A DNA stretch of 64,000 bases, taken from assembly GCF_014636315.1 (NCBI RefSeq), contig NZ_BMED01000002.1, forward strand, positions 372,001-436,000, in the 5' to 3' direction. Made by a program: the position numbers and the translations under genes. The notes beneath the pieces were generated by a model. That model was not told where the DNA came from. It did not search any database and saw nothing but the letters and a program-made list of their open reading frames with translations. Numbering within the stretch: position 1 is the stretch's first letter; each line of letters starts with the position of its first letter. This DNA comes from Parundibacterium terreum (GTDB taxonomy: Bacteria; Pseudomonadota; Gammaproteobacteria; Burkholderiales; Burkholderiaceae_D). Of the stretch, positions 56,363-64,000 are shown in pieces.

Positions 56363-57169
56363 TTACTGCGCGACCGGCGGTTTGCTGACATCGCGGCCGA
56401 ACCATTTCACCGACACCTTGGCGAAGCTGCCGTCCTTGATGATGGCTGCCAGTGCGTCATTCAGCGCAGCCTGGAATTTAGGATTCCCTTTCTGGAAAGG
56501 GATACCGTTTTTTGCCAGCTCGCCTATGGGAGCGCCAGCCTTGATCGGCAAGGCTGAATTCTTGAGCAGGTAAGCAACCATCAGGCTATCGTTCAGCGCC
56601 GCATCAACGCGGCCGGAAGCCAGATCCTGCAGGTATTCAGGCGCGCCTGGATAACTCTTCACGTCGACTCCGGCAACGCTCTTGGCTTTTTCTTCGTAAT
56701 TGCTACCCTGGCCCACGCCCAGTTTTTTGCCTTTCAGGTCTTCCAGGCTGTTGAAGGTGCGGCTTTCATTTTTTCTGACGATTAATTGCGCTGCGGAAAT
56801 GGTATACGGGTCAGAAAAATCAAAGGTTTCCTGGCGCTTGGCAGTGACACCAACCTGATTCACGATCACATCATACTTACCGGCAGACAAGCCTGCCAGA
56901 ATGCCGCTCCATTCGGAAGTAACAAACTCAGGCTTTACGCCCAGCTTGGCGGCCAGCAGTTTGGCGACATCCACGTCAAAGCCTTCCAGCTGATTGGTTT
57001 TCTGGTCTTTGAAGTTGAATGGAGGATAGGTGCCTTCCAGCGCAATCTTCAGCGTACCGCGCGCTTTTACCGTATCCAGCAGATCGGCAGCGACAGCGCC
57101 GAGAGACAAACTAGCGAGCAGCAGGCTGACAAACAATTTCGAAGTAATGGAATTCCGTGTATTACGCAT
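56363..57169 (-). CDS. Amino-acid (probably cystine) ABC transporter substrate-binding protein
   Basis: A 268-residue family 3 solute-binding protein. The signal peptide (LFVSLLLASLSLGAVAA) is followed by GTLKIALEGTYPPFNFKDQ and LEGFDVDVAKLLAAKLG. Then come SEWSGILAGLSAGKYDVIVNQVGVTAKRQ and a C-terminal VKWFGRDVSKPP. The pattern resembles the cystine-binding TcyJ/FliY group. The neighbouring sulfur genes support cystine, but glutamine-type ligands cannot be excluded. Confidence 0.9.
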   Translation of the reverse strand: MRNTRNSITSKLFVSLLLASLSLGAVAADLLDTVKARGTLKIALEGTYPPFNFKDQKTNQLEGFDVDVAKLLAAKLGVKPEFVTSEWSGILAGLSAGKYDVIVNQVGVTAKRQETFDFSDPYTISAAQLIVRKNESRTFNSLEDLKGKKLGVGQGSNYEEKAKSVAGVDVKSYPGAPEYLQDLASGRVDAALNDSLMVAYLLKNSALPIKAGAPIGELAKNGIPFQKGNPKFQAALNDALAAIIKDGSFAKVSVKWFGRDVSKPPVAQ

Positions 57170-57340
57170 ATGACCCCTTCAGGTGATTAATTTCTTGTAG
57201 ACCAATGATATATAGCCTAGAGCTATAGTCACAACGAAGTTATTGGCATTTGTATATACGATTAAGAATATGTAGCTTGAAATTGCAATGCAAAAAAAGG
57301 GCGGGCAGCCTTGTCCGCGCGCACAGACAAGACTGGAAAA

Positions 57341-57655
57341 TTAAAACGTCGGCAAGTTATTCAGTTCAAAACCCGGCTGCTCGTAGGCTGCCGTGGTGAT
57401 GCCCGGCGTGCCGTCATCATTGGTGACCACCTTGATCAGCGGGCCCATCACGATGGAGTCTTTGACATGGAATTTGGTGATGACTTCATCGCCGTTCTCT
57501 ATGGCCTCAACCACTTTTGACACGTCGGCATCTTCCGGATCAGCGACGAAGGCCGGAGGCGTGATTTCGCCACCTTTGCTTTTGCCCCAGCGAACCTTTT
57601 CTACACGCTCACCGCTACCATCAAATTTCACTGCTTCAACAAAGAAAAGTGCCAT
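57341..57655 (-). CDS. Conserved-looking hypothetical protein, 104 residues
   Basis: I do not recognise a family with certainty. The start MALFFVEAVKFDGSGERVEKVRWG leads to a soluble protein with an acidic mid-section (VADPEDADVSKVVEAIENGDEV) and no signal peptide or membrane segment. It looks like a compact beta-rich protein, in the style of DUF3892. The ATG at 57655 has AGGAG 8 bases upstream; an ATG two codons earlier has too little spacing. It is downstream of the encapsulin cargo gene on the same strand, about 420 bases away, so a shared function is only possible. Confidence 0.65.
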   Translation of the reverse strand: MALFFVEAVKFDGSGERVEKVRWGKSKGGEITPPAFVADPEDADVSKVVEAIENGDEVITKFHVKDSIVMGPLIKVVTNDDGTPGITTAAYEQPGFELNNLPTF

Positions 57656-57777
57656 GGTCATATCTCCTAATCAAATGACTGCATGTTTTGAAAGAAATCT
57701 GGCTAAACTGGCTATGGCGCTACTGCTTGGATACGATATCGGGTCTGAAACCCGAGAGCTGCAACCACAAAATGCTA

Positions 57778-57882
57778 TTAACGAGGACTGCAACTCGGCC
57801 TGGGATCTGGCACCGGCCTTTTGACCGGGGTAGGATCGAGGGGCGGCGTATCTGCCGGAGGAATAGGGTCAGGGCGGTGCAT
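57778..57882 (-). CDS. Proline-rich 34-residue small protein
   Basis: A short frame beginning MHRPDPIPPADTPPLDP. It has AAGGA 6 bases before the ATG and an in-frame TAA. Twelve of 34 residues are Pro, with DP/PP repeats. Small DPxPP-type proteins of unknown role are seen in related bacteria by general recollection. Its polyproline content would require EF-P for translation. It could also be a chance frame. Confidence 0.45.
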   Translation of the reverse strand: MHRPDPIPPADTPPLDPTPVKRPVPDPRPSCSPR

Positions 57883-58078
57883 GCTAATTCCTTAAAAATG
57901 GGGAATTCAGGCGCATCCTAACATGAAAGACGCTTCAGGCTTGCAGGTCCGTCCCTACAGTTTAACCGAAAATTTTAGTTCCTACCGGCCAGGCGCATTC
58001 CAGCGCAGTAAAGCGCTGGAACCCGCATGGACAGGAGGTTTTGAGGCTGTTTGCCTGGACCGGCAGGGCCCGCAGGAA

Positions 58079-59893
58079 CTAATAAAATTCCCGTTTTCCA
58101 CTTTTCAGACGGCTCACCGTCGTCACCAGTGCATCGACATCGGCGCAATTATTGTAAAAGGCCAGCGAAGGACGTACTGTACTTTCCTGGCCGAAACGCC
58201 GCAGGATGGGTTGCGCACAATGATGCCCGGAACGCACCGCAATACCGGCACGGCTCAGCGCTGCGCCCACCTGTTCCGTCTTGAAGCCATCCAGCACAAA
58301 AGACAGTACGCTGGCCTTGTCCGCAGCAGTACCTATCAGGTGCAGGCCCGGTATCTGCTTCAGCAAATTGGTCGCATAACCCAGCAACTGATGCTCGTAC
58401 CAATTGATATTATCGATACCTATCTTGTTGACATAGTCTATCGCTGCGCCCAGCCCTACTGCATCGGCGATATTGCCGGTGCCGGCTTCAAAACGCCCCG
58501 GCGCGGCATGGTACTCGGTATGCTCAAACGTCACATCCTTGATCATATTGCCGCCACCCTGCCAGGGCTGGGTTTCATTCAACAAAGCCTCTTTACCGTA
58601 CAAAACCCCAATGCCGGTGGGTCCAAACACCTTGTGCCCGGAGAAAACAAACCAGTCTGCATCCAGGTCCTGCACGTCGGCTCGCAGGTGCGATACCGAC
58701 TGTGCTCCGTCTATCAGCACTTTGGCCCCCACGCTGTGCGCCATCTCGGCGATTTTCTTCGCGGGTGTGATGGTGCCAAGCGCATTCGATACCTGGGTGA
58801 CCGACACCAGCCTGGTCCTGGGGGTCAGCAGCTTCGCATATTCTTCCAGGATGATCTGGCCGTCATCGTCAACCGGAATGAGTTTCAGTTTTGCGCCTTT
58901 TTCAGCGCAGAGCTGCTGCCAGGGAACGATATTCGCATGGTGTTCCAGCCAGCTGATGATGATCTCATCATCCTTGCGGATATGCTGCCGTCCCCAGCTT
59001 TGCGCCACCAGGTTGATCGCCTCCGTCGTGCCGCGCACAAAGACGATTTCATTGACGGACGCGGCATTCAGGAAGGCTCGCACCTTCTCCCGCGCACCTT
59101 CATAGGCATCCGTCGCGCGGGCCGCCAGCGTATGCGCGGCCCGGTGAATATTAGAGTTTTCGTGGGCGTAGAAATAGCTGACGCGGTCGATCACAGATTG
59201 CGGCTTTTGCGTGGTTGCCGCATTGTCCAGCCAGACCAGCTGCCGCCCTTCTACTTTCTCTTGCAGGATAGGAAAATCACGACGCACCAGATTGATATCA
59301 AACGGTGCGCGGGTAATGCCCTGCTGCTGCAATGCATCCGTATGCAAACCCGGCTGCCTCAGGCCAGGTTCATACAGGCGCGTAGCCTGCAGAAAATAAA
59401 AATCCGGTGCAGCGCCATGTGCCGTATTGGTCTGGCTGGCTTGCACCGGCAAAGCCGCGCGGCCCGCACTGGGCGAGCGAGGAACAAGTAATTGCCGCAA
59501 ATCCGCATCGGTGGGTAAACCGTAGCCCTGCGGCACTATGCCGGCCAGATAGCCGTGCTGCGATGCCGGCTTGCTGAGCACCGAGGTATTGGCCGTAAGA
59601 TTATTTGCGGCCAAAGGGAACAACGGTGGAACAGCGCCTCCCTGCGCGGAAAAGCTGCCGGGTGACGCACCGAGATGTGGCTGCTGCTTGGCCGACCCCG
59701 CATCGGCGATGGCAGGCGCACTTGCCGGCAAGCCCCCTAACGAAGAAGCCGGCGGAACAGCGCGTGAAGCCGGGGAAGCCAGCGATGCTGCAGCCCCGCT
59801 TCCACCGCCAGGCAACTCGGAGAAATACTGATTGGCCAGCCGCGCCAGTTGCTCGATATCCGGCAAAGCCGCACCCAGATCACTTGTACTCAT
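58079..59893 (-). CDS. Family 2A encapsulin cargo protein: cysteine desulfurase with N-terminal loading domain
   Basis: A 604-residue protein. Residues 1-195 are a disordered Ala/Pro/Ser/Gly-rich extension with a helical start (PDIEQLARLANQYFSELPG) and a FYFL patch at 165-168. This is the cargo-loading domain of encapsulated desulfurases. The SufS-type PLP domain (about 197-604) has the PLP lysine Lys421 in SGHKVFGPTG and the catalytic Cys559 in RSGHHCAQP. It takes sulfur from cysteine and yields alanine plus persulfide. The gene overlaps the shell gene by 14 bases, so shell and cargo are made together. Confidence 0.94.
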   Translation of the reverse strand: MSTSDLGAALPDIEQLARLANQYFSELPGGGSGAAASLASPASRAVPPASSLGGLPASAPAIADAGSAKQQPHLGASPGSFSAQGGAVPPLFPLAANNLTANTSVLSKPASQHGYLAGIVPQGYGLPTDADLRQLLVPRSPSAGRAALPVQASQTNTAHGAAPDFYFLQATRLYEPGLRQPGLHTDALQQQGITRAPFDINLVRRDFPILQEKVEGRQLVWLDNAATTQKPQSVIDRVSYFYAHENSNIHRAAHTLAARATDAYEGAREKVRAFLNAASVNEIVFVRGTTEAINLVAQSWGRQHIRKDDEIIISWLEHHANIVPWQQLCAEKGAKLKLIPVDDDGQIILEEYAKLLTPRTRLVSVTQVSNALGTITPAKKIAEMAHSVGAKVLIDGAQSVSHLRADVQDLDADWFVFSGHKVFGPTGIGVLYGKEALLNETQPWQGGGNMIKDVTFEHTEYHAAPGRFEAGTGNIADAVGLGAAIDYVNKIGIDNINWYEHQLLGYATNLLKQIPGLHLIGTAADKASVLSFVLDGFKTEQVGAALSRAGIAVRSGHHCAQPILRRFGQESTVRPSLAFYNNCADVDALVTTVSRLKSGKREFY

Positions 59894-60800
59894 GATATTT
59901 GCCTACTTCCACCTCTTCCAGCACGGCAATCGCATCTTCCGTCAATACCGCCAGCGAGCAATACAAGGAAACCAGATACGAGGCAATCGCCTTGTGATTG
60001 ATGCCCATGAAGCGTACCGACAGGCCGGGGCTGTTTTGTTCACCCTGCAAATTCGGCTGAAACAGGCCCACCACGCCCTGGCGGCTTTCTCCGGTGCGCA
60101 GCAGCAGGATATTGGACTTGCCGTTTTCTATCGTCAGCTTGTCCGATGGGAACAGCGGGATGCCGCGCCAGGTCAGGAACTGTGATCCAAACAGGGATAC
60201 CGTAGGCGGCGGCACGCCGCGGCGTGTGCATTCGCGGCCGAAAGCGGCAATCGCCAAAGGATGCGCGAGGAAAAAACCCGGCTCTTTCCATACCTTGGAA
60301 ATCAGTTCATCCAGGTCGTCCGGCGTAGGCGCGCCGGTGCGCGTCTTGATGCGTTGCGAAGCGGCGATGCTATGCAGCAGTCCGTATTCACGGTTATTGA
60401 TCAGCTCGCTTTCCTGGCGTTCCTTGATGGTTTCTATCGTCAGCCGCAATTGCTCGCCAACCTGGTTGTACGGACTACTGTACAAGTCGGAAACACGGGT
60501 ATGCACGTCCAGCACGGTATTCACGGCACTCAGCATGTATTCGCGCGGACTTTCTTCATAGTCGACAAAAGTCTGCGGCAATTCGCGTTCGTCGCGATTG
60601 GAGCAATCCACGGTAACGCTGGAACCTTCCTTCACCCTGTTCAAGCGGTAGATACCTGCCTCCACCGGCACCCATTGCAGCAGGTGGGTCAGCCAGCGCG
60701 GCGTGATGCTGCCCATTTGCGGAACGGTACGCGTGGCAATCGCCAGTTGGCGGGCGGCGACATCGCCAAGTGCGGTTTGTTGTTCTATCCTGTCTGTCAC
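59880..60800 (-). CDS. Family 2A encapsulin nanocompartment shell protein
   Basis: A 306-residue shell protein of the SrpI-like family 2A, HK97-type fold. Recognisable parts are PRWLTHLLQWVPVEAGIYRLN, DYEESPREYMLSAVNTVLDVHTRVSDLYSSPYNQ, RTGAPTPDDLDELISKVWKEPGFFLAHP and the C-terminal KGYHEYK-like end. The length matches the family. It self-assembles into an icosahedral shell that encloses the desulfurase encoded next. The start is a GTG with GGAG 6 bases upstream. The gene lies 21 bases after epsC. Confidence 0.95.
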   Translation of the reverse strand: MTDRIEQQTALGDVAARQLAIATRTVPQMGSITPRWLTHLLQWVPVEAGIYRLNRVKEGSSVTVDCSNRDERELPQTFVDYEESPREYMLSAVNTVLDVHTRVSDLYSSPYNQVGEQLRLTIETIKERQESELINNREYGLLHSIAASQRIKTRTGAPTPDDLDELISKVWKEPGFFLAHPLAIAAFGRECTRRGVPPPTVSLFGSQFLTWRGIPLFPSDKLTIENGKSNILLLRTGESRQGVVGLFQPNLQGEQNSPGLSVRFMGINHKAIASYLVSLYCSLAVLTEDAIAVLEEVEVGKYHEYK

Positions 60801-60821
60801 ATTATTCTCCGGTTAAAAGTC

Positions 60822-61751
60822 TTAAAGGATGTTGCGGTTCTGTGTTTGTGCCTGGCTGATGTTGCTCTCGGGCGGCACGCTCTGGGTCAGCCAGACATTG
60901 CCGCCTATCGTCGATCCGCGGCCTATCGTGATGCGGCCGAGTATCGTTGCACCGGCATAGATGACGACATCGTCTTCCAGGATGGGGTGGCGAGGATTGC
61001 CTTTGATCAGGCTGCCGTTTTCATCTGCGGGAAAGCGCTTCGCCCCCAATGTGACCGCCTGGTACAGCCGCACACGCTGGCCGATGATTGCGGTCTCGCC
61101 GATGACGACTCCAGTCCCGTGGTCAATAAAAAAGCTCGGGCCTATCTGCGCTCCTGGATGGATGTCTATGCCGGTAGAAGAATGGGCAATCTCGGAAATG
61201 ACACGCGCCAGCAAAGGCGCACCGAGCTGGTACAGCGCATGCGCCAGCCGATAATAAATAATGGCAATCGTACCCGGATAGCACAGCAAGACTTCCGCGA
61301 TGCTGGAGGCTGCCGGGTCCCCCTGGAAGGCTGCCTGCAAATCGCTGACCAGCACACCACGCACCGAAGGCAATTGCGCGGCGAAATCACGTGTGATCTG
61401 CGTGGCACGTTCAGACAGGCCTGCCTCGCTGGAATCGCCCTGCTCGCCGACGAACAGCAAAGCCCGGCGCACTTGTTCTGCCAGTAAATTAAGGCTGGTA
61501 TTGAGCGTATTGCCGACAAAATAATCGATACTCTCGTCGGTCAGGCTGGGGCGCCCGTAGTGGGTAGGGAACAGCACAGAGCGCAGGCCGTCCAATATCT
61601 GCTCCAGCGCGGCGCGTGACGGCAATTCGCGGATATGGCCCTGATGCCGGATCTTGTGCGTGACTTCCCTGGAGATGCGCAACTGATCGGTAACAGTTCC
61701 CAGATTCCAGTCTTGTTGATTCTTTTCCTGCTGCCTGAATGCGATGTCCAT
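60822..61751 (-). CDS. epsC: Serine O-acetyltransferase EpsC (CysE-type)
   Basis: A 309-residue enzyme that makes O-acetylserine, the precursor of cysteine. After an N-terminal helical domain, the left-handed beta-helix hexapeptide repeats carry the active site (GIDIHPGAQIGPSFFIDHGTGVVIGETAIIG). The C-terminal part ends with LTQSVPPESNISQAQ. It is longer at the N-terminus than classical CysE, as in EpsC proteins found with family 2A encapsulins. It provides a way to refill cysteine consumed by the encapsulated desulfurase. Confidence 0.93.
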   Translation of the reverse strand: MDIAFRQQEKNQQDWNLGTVTDQLRISREVTHKIRHQGHIRELPSRAALEQILDGLRSVLFPTHYGRPSLTDESIDYFVGNTLNTSLNLLAEQVRRALLFVGEQGDSSEAGLSERATQITRDFAAQLPSVRGVLVSDLQAAFQGDPAASSIAEVLLCYPGTIAIIYYRLAHALYQLGAPLLARVISEIAHSSTGIDIHPGAQIGPSFFIDHGTGVVIGETAIIGQRVRLYQAVTLGAKRFPADENGSLIKGNPRHPILEDDVVIYAGATILGRITIGRGSTIGGNVWLTQSVPPESNISQAQTQNRNIL

Positions 61752-61842
61752 GATGCCAATGAAATAGGGGTAAGAATATTGATGAGATAGAAGCAGGGTA
61801 GCCCCGGCCCCGGAGGGAAAATCCGGGAACCCGCAACTCGAT

Positions 61843-63114
61843 TTAAGCGGCAGAGATAGCCTGCTCCAGATCGGCCAGCAGATCGTCTATATGTTCTATC
61901 CCTACAGACAGGCGCACCGTATCTTCCATAACGCCGGCCTTGGCCAGTTCATCTGGATTCAGCTGACGGTGAGTGGTGGAGGCCGGATGGCAAGCTAGTG
62001 ATTTGGCGTCACCGATATTGACCAGGCGGGTAAATAATTTCAGCGCATCCTGAAAGCGTCCGCCCGCTGCGCGACCGCCGCCCAGGCCGAAAGTCAGGAT
62101 GCCGGACGGCCGTCCACCCAGATATTTTTGTGCAAGAGCATGGTCGGCATGCGTGGGCAAACCGGCGTAATTGACCCATTCAACTTTAGGATGCTTATCC
62201 AGATATTCCGCTATCTTTTGCGTGTTCTCTGTAATACGGTCCAGCCTGAGTGCCAATGTCTCTATGCCCTGCAATATCAGGAAAGCATTGAATGGTGACA
62301 AGGCAGCGCCGGTATTGCGTAGCGGGACTACGCGCGCGCGGCCGATATATGCGGCGGCGCCGAGTGCCTCGGTGTACACCACGCCGTGGTAGGAAACATC
62401 GGGCTCGTTCAGGCGCTTAAATTTTTGCTTGTATTCTGCCCAGGGGAACTTCCCGGAATCAACAATTACGCCGCCAATGGAGTTGCCGTGCCCGCCCAGA
62501 TATTTGGTCAATGAGTGCACCACAATATCGGCGCCGAATTCTATCGGGCGCAACAGGTACGGAGACGGCACCGTATTGTCCACAATCAGCGGCACGCCGT
62601 GACGGTGAGCTACTGCCGCAATCTTTTCTATATCGGTGATATTCCCCAGCGGATTGCCGATAGACTCGACAAAGACCGCTTTGGTTTTTTCATCGATCAG
62701 TTTTCCAAACGATTCCGGATCGCGATAGTCGGCAAAGCGGGTTTCTATGCCGAACTGCGGCAAGGTATGCGCAAACAGGTTATAGGTGCCGCCGTATAGC
62801 GTGGAGGCCGACACAATATTGTCGCCCGCCTCGGCAATGGTCTGGATCGCGTAAGTGATCGCTGCCTGGCCGGACGCCAGCGCCAGCGCACCTATGCCGC
62901 CTTCCAGTTCCGCCACGCGCTTCTCCAGCACGTCGTTGGTCGGATTCATGATCCTGCTATAAATATTGCCAGCTACCTTGAGATCGAACAGATCCGCACC
63001 ATGCTGGGTGTCATCGAAAGCATAGGCAACGGTCTGGTAGATAGGAACGGCGACCGCTCTGGTCGTTGGATCGGGCGTGTAACCGCCATGCACTGCAATA
63101 GTTTCTAGCTTCAT
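61843..63114 (-). CDS. O-acetylhomoserine aminocarboxypropyltransferase (O-acetylhomoserine/O-acetylserine sulfhydrylase)
   Basis: A 423-residue Cys/Met-metabolism PLP enzyme. The start is KLETIAVHGGYTPDPTTRAVAVPIYQTVAY. The PLP lysine is in HSLTKYLGGHGNSIGG, and TGAALSPFNAFLILQGIETL and HPASTTHRQL match the MetY group. It incorporates sulfide into O-acetylhomoserine or O-acetylserine. The ATG at 63114 has AAGGA 7 bases upstream; an in-frame extension of 32 residues is unlike the family. It precedes epsC by 91 bases and probably heads the encapsulin operon. Confidence 0.93.
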   Translation of the reverse strand: MKLETIAVHGGYTPDPTTRAVAVPIYQTVAYAFDDTQHGADLFDLKVAGNIYSRIMNPTNDVLEKRVAELEGGIGALALASGQAAITYAIQTIAEAGDNIVSASTLYGGTYNLFAHTLPQFGIETRFADYRDPESFGKLIDEKTKAVFVESIGNPLGNITDIEKIAAVAHRHGVPLIVDNTVPSPYLLRPIEFGADIVVHSLTKYLGGHGNSIGGVIVDSGKFPWAEYKQKFKRLNEPDVSYHGVVYTEALGAAAYIGRARVVPLRNTGAALSPFNAFLILQGIETLALRLDRITENTQKIAEYLDKHPKVEWVNYAGLPTHADHALAQKYLGGRPSGILTFGLGGGRAAGGRFQDALKLFTRLVNIGDAKSLACHPASTTHRQLNPDELAKAGVMEDTVRLSVGIEHIDDLLADLEQAISAA

Positions 63115-63318
63115 CAGGCGTCCTTGGAGTGAAGATGCTAAACATTTTTTTGCATGTTCTGCATCGGATAAAGTAAGCCTGATAGTAAAAAGAGCGCACT
63201 GAAGCCACAAGGAATTAAATCGTGTTTCCTTATGCGTTTTTCGCTTGTCATGGATTTGACAGCAATCAACGCCACCGAAGAAGCAAAGGATGCACTGACA
63301 AAAAAACGGGGGAGAAAA

Positions 63319-63347
63319 TAAAAAACCCCAGCGTTAAGTGGCTGGGG
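63319..63347 (-). terminator. Terminator of the upstream RNA/leader
   Basis: CCCCAGC/GCTGGGG (63326-63332, 63341-63347) is followed on the minus strand by six T. It lies about 205 bases before the sulfhydrylase ATG, so transcripts from upstream are cut or attenuated here. Confidence 0.8.
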
Positions 63348-63515
63348 TAAATGTAACGCCTCGTGTAGCCGGTACCTGGCGTTACGGGGAGAGGTGGTAA
63401 AAAAGAAAAAGATCCCGTACTGCTCAAGCACGGGATAAAGCTCAGGAGCCGTTACGAACCTATACCGGGCAAGTGCCAGGTAAACACAGCTCTCGCCCAA
63501 TGAGCGTCAACGGTA
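63348..63515 (-). ncRNA. Unassigned structured RNA or riboswitch-like leader
   Basis: No coding frame fits. Several pairings are visible. GTAACGCC/GGCGTTAC (63353-63360, 63378-63385) pair as one stem. TACCTGGC/GCCAGGTA (63370-63377 and 63475-63482) form a longer-range stem next to it. A hairpin ATCCCGT/ACGGGAT caps the centre (63412-63436 region). A promoter-like TTGACG-N18-TGTTTA is at 63510-63481 on the minus strand. It could be an independent small RNA or a leader of the sulfur operon. It does not match tmRNA, SRP RNA, RNase P or 6S by eye. Confidence 0.45.
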
Positions 63516-63629
63516 TAAGTTTTTCGCGGCAGTTTCATCATAGAAAATTACGCGCTTTATTTCTGTACGTTAGTTCACATTGCGTTGGTGCATGTCGATA
63601 TCTATGGGTGCATTGATCGCATTGGTTCA

Positions 63630-63794
63630 TCACATCGCAAATTTTTTGTTCGACATACTCACCCTTGCCGCATCCATCAAGTTAATACCCAGTGCACGCC
63701 GAATTTCGTCGGGGCTGGGTGGCGGGCGGTGGGCTGCAACTTCACGTTTCAACCACTCTCTGACTTCTTCCTTGCCTGGTTTATTGTCGTTCAT
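63630..63794 (-). CDS. Small hypothetical protein, 54 residues
   Basis: A frame starting MNDNKPGKEEVREWLKREVA with GGAG 7 bases before the ATG. The sequence has an amphipathic charged helix, a PPPSPDEIRRALG motif and a basic end. It has the look of a conserved small soluble protein of Burkholderiales, but I cannot name a family. It lies upstream of the structured region on the same strand. Confidence 0.65.
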   Translation of the reverse strand: MNDNKPGKEEVREWLKREVAAHRPPPSPDEIRRALGINLMDAARVSMSNKKFAM

Positions 63795-64000
63795 GATTTT
63801 TCTCCAGCTCTATTTAGGGTTATCCAGTCTCATGCCTATGCTGCAATCGCTGTTTCAATGATCTCTCGGTGATTTCACTGTAGCAGAGGACTTGTGTGCT
63901 GCCATCGGACAAAGTCCCGGCAAATGAATAGGCGCAAAGGTAGGCGATTTGTAAGAATAGGCTGAGGGAATGCTCGGCCGAGGAACAAGCGCCGCCACTC
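63795..64000. other. Window end, no supported gene
   Basis: About 200 bases without a convincing frame. It probably contains the promoter of the 54-residue gene. Confidence 0.35.

Noticed and set aside
58000..58019. Hairpin CCAGCGC/GCGCTGG after the desulfurase gene as a terminator
   Set aside because: No T run follows on the minus strand.
63319..63515. 6S RNA, tmRNA, SRP RNA or SAM riboswitch
   Set aside because: The lengths, central loop and diagnostic motifs of these RNAs are not present, so the region is reported as unassigned.

Overview
The window reads as chromosome of a betaproteobacterium, most likely Oxalobacteraceae (Herminiimonas/Janthinobacterium-like). The reasons are the moderate GC content, an EarP plus Arg32-type EF-P pair, a CydP-CydA-CydB-CydX oxidase operon, a TonB-ExbB-ExbD-ExbD gene set and a family 2A encapsulin locus. 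I see no rRNA, tRNA, CRISPR array, prophage or insertion sequence. One 284-bp palindromic repeat element is present.

Layout. 1-8 kb: end of an MDR-type reductase, an M2 (ACE-like) metallopeptidase, a 2TM protein with a LytS/LytTR two-component pair, an ElaA-like acetyltransferase, a DUF2214 protein and an exported amidohydrolase. 8-14 kb: a GbsR/MarR-type regulator, with a perfect palindrome on its own -10 region, heads a cytochrome bd operon (cydP-cydA-cydB-cydX). MltD follows. 14-33 kb: a region that looks dedicated to peptide uptake. It holds a TPR protein, exbD, exbD, exbB and tonB on the minus strand, then a large TonB-dependent receptor. Divergent from these are two tandem peptide-binding proteins, a YejB/YejE/YejF-type ABC transporter and a TldD/TldE protease pair. 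Together they could move a peptide from the outer membrane to the cytosol and cleave it. The upstream regions of tonB and of the receptor share a 133-bp module, and each also carries an NtrC-like dyad.

33-48 kb: fabI, a ModE-type HTH protein, a DEAD-box helicase with a long leader, and an EgtB/SenA-like protein divergent from selD. The EgtB/SenA-like protein has two predicted iron-ligand histidines replaced. Then come tal, HupE/UreJ, an orphan ABC permease, rnhA, a methyltransferase, gloB, earP, efp and the metNIQ methionine transporter.

48-64 kb: a peptide-binding protein, a class II amidotransferase, a thioredoxin-fold protein, the palindromic element and a GNAT protein. A sulfur-centred stretch follows: sulfate-binding protein, cystine-type permease and binding protein, two small unknown genes, and then the most striking system of the window. 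This is a minus-strand operon of O-acetylhomoserine sulfhydrylase, serine acetyltransferase, family 2A encapsulin shell and a cysteine desulfurase with a ~195-residue cargo-loading extension. It is predicted to build a protein nanocompartment for sulfur metabolism. Upstream lies an unassigned structured RNA-like region with its own terminator, and a 54-residue small protein gene.

Functions rest on motif and family recognition by eye. No searches or folding were run.
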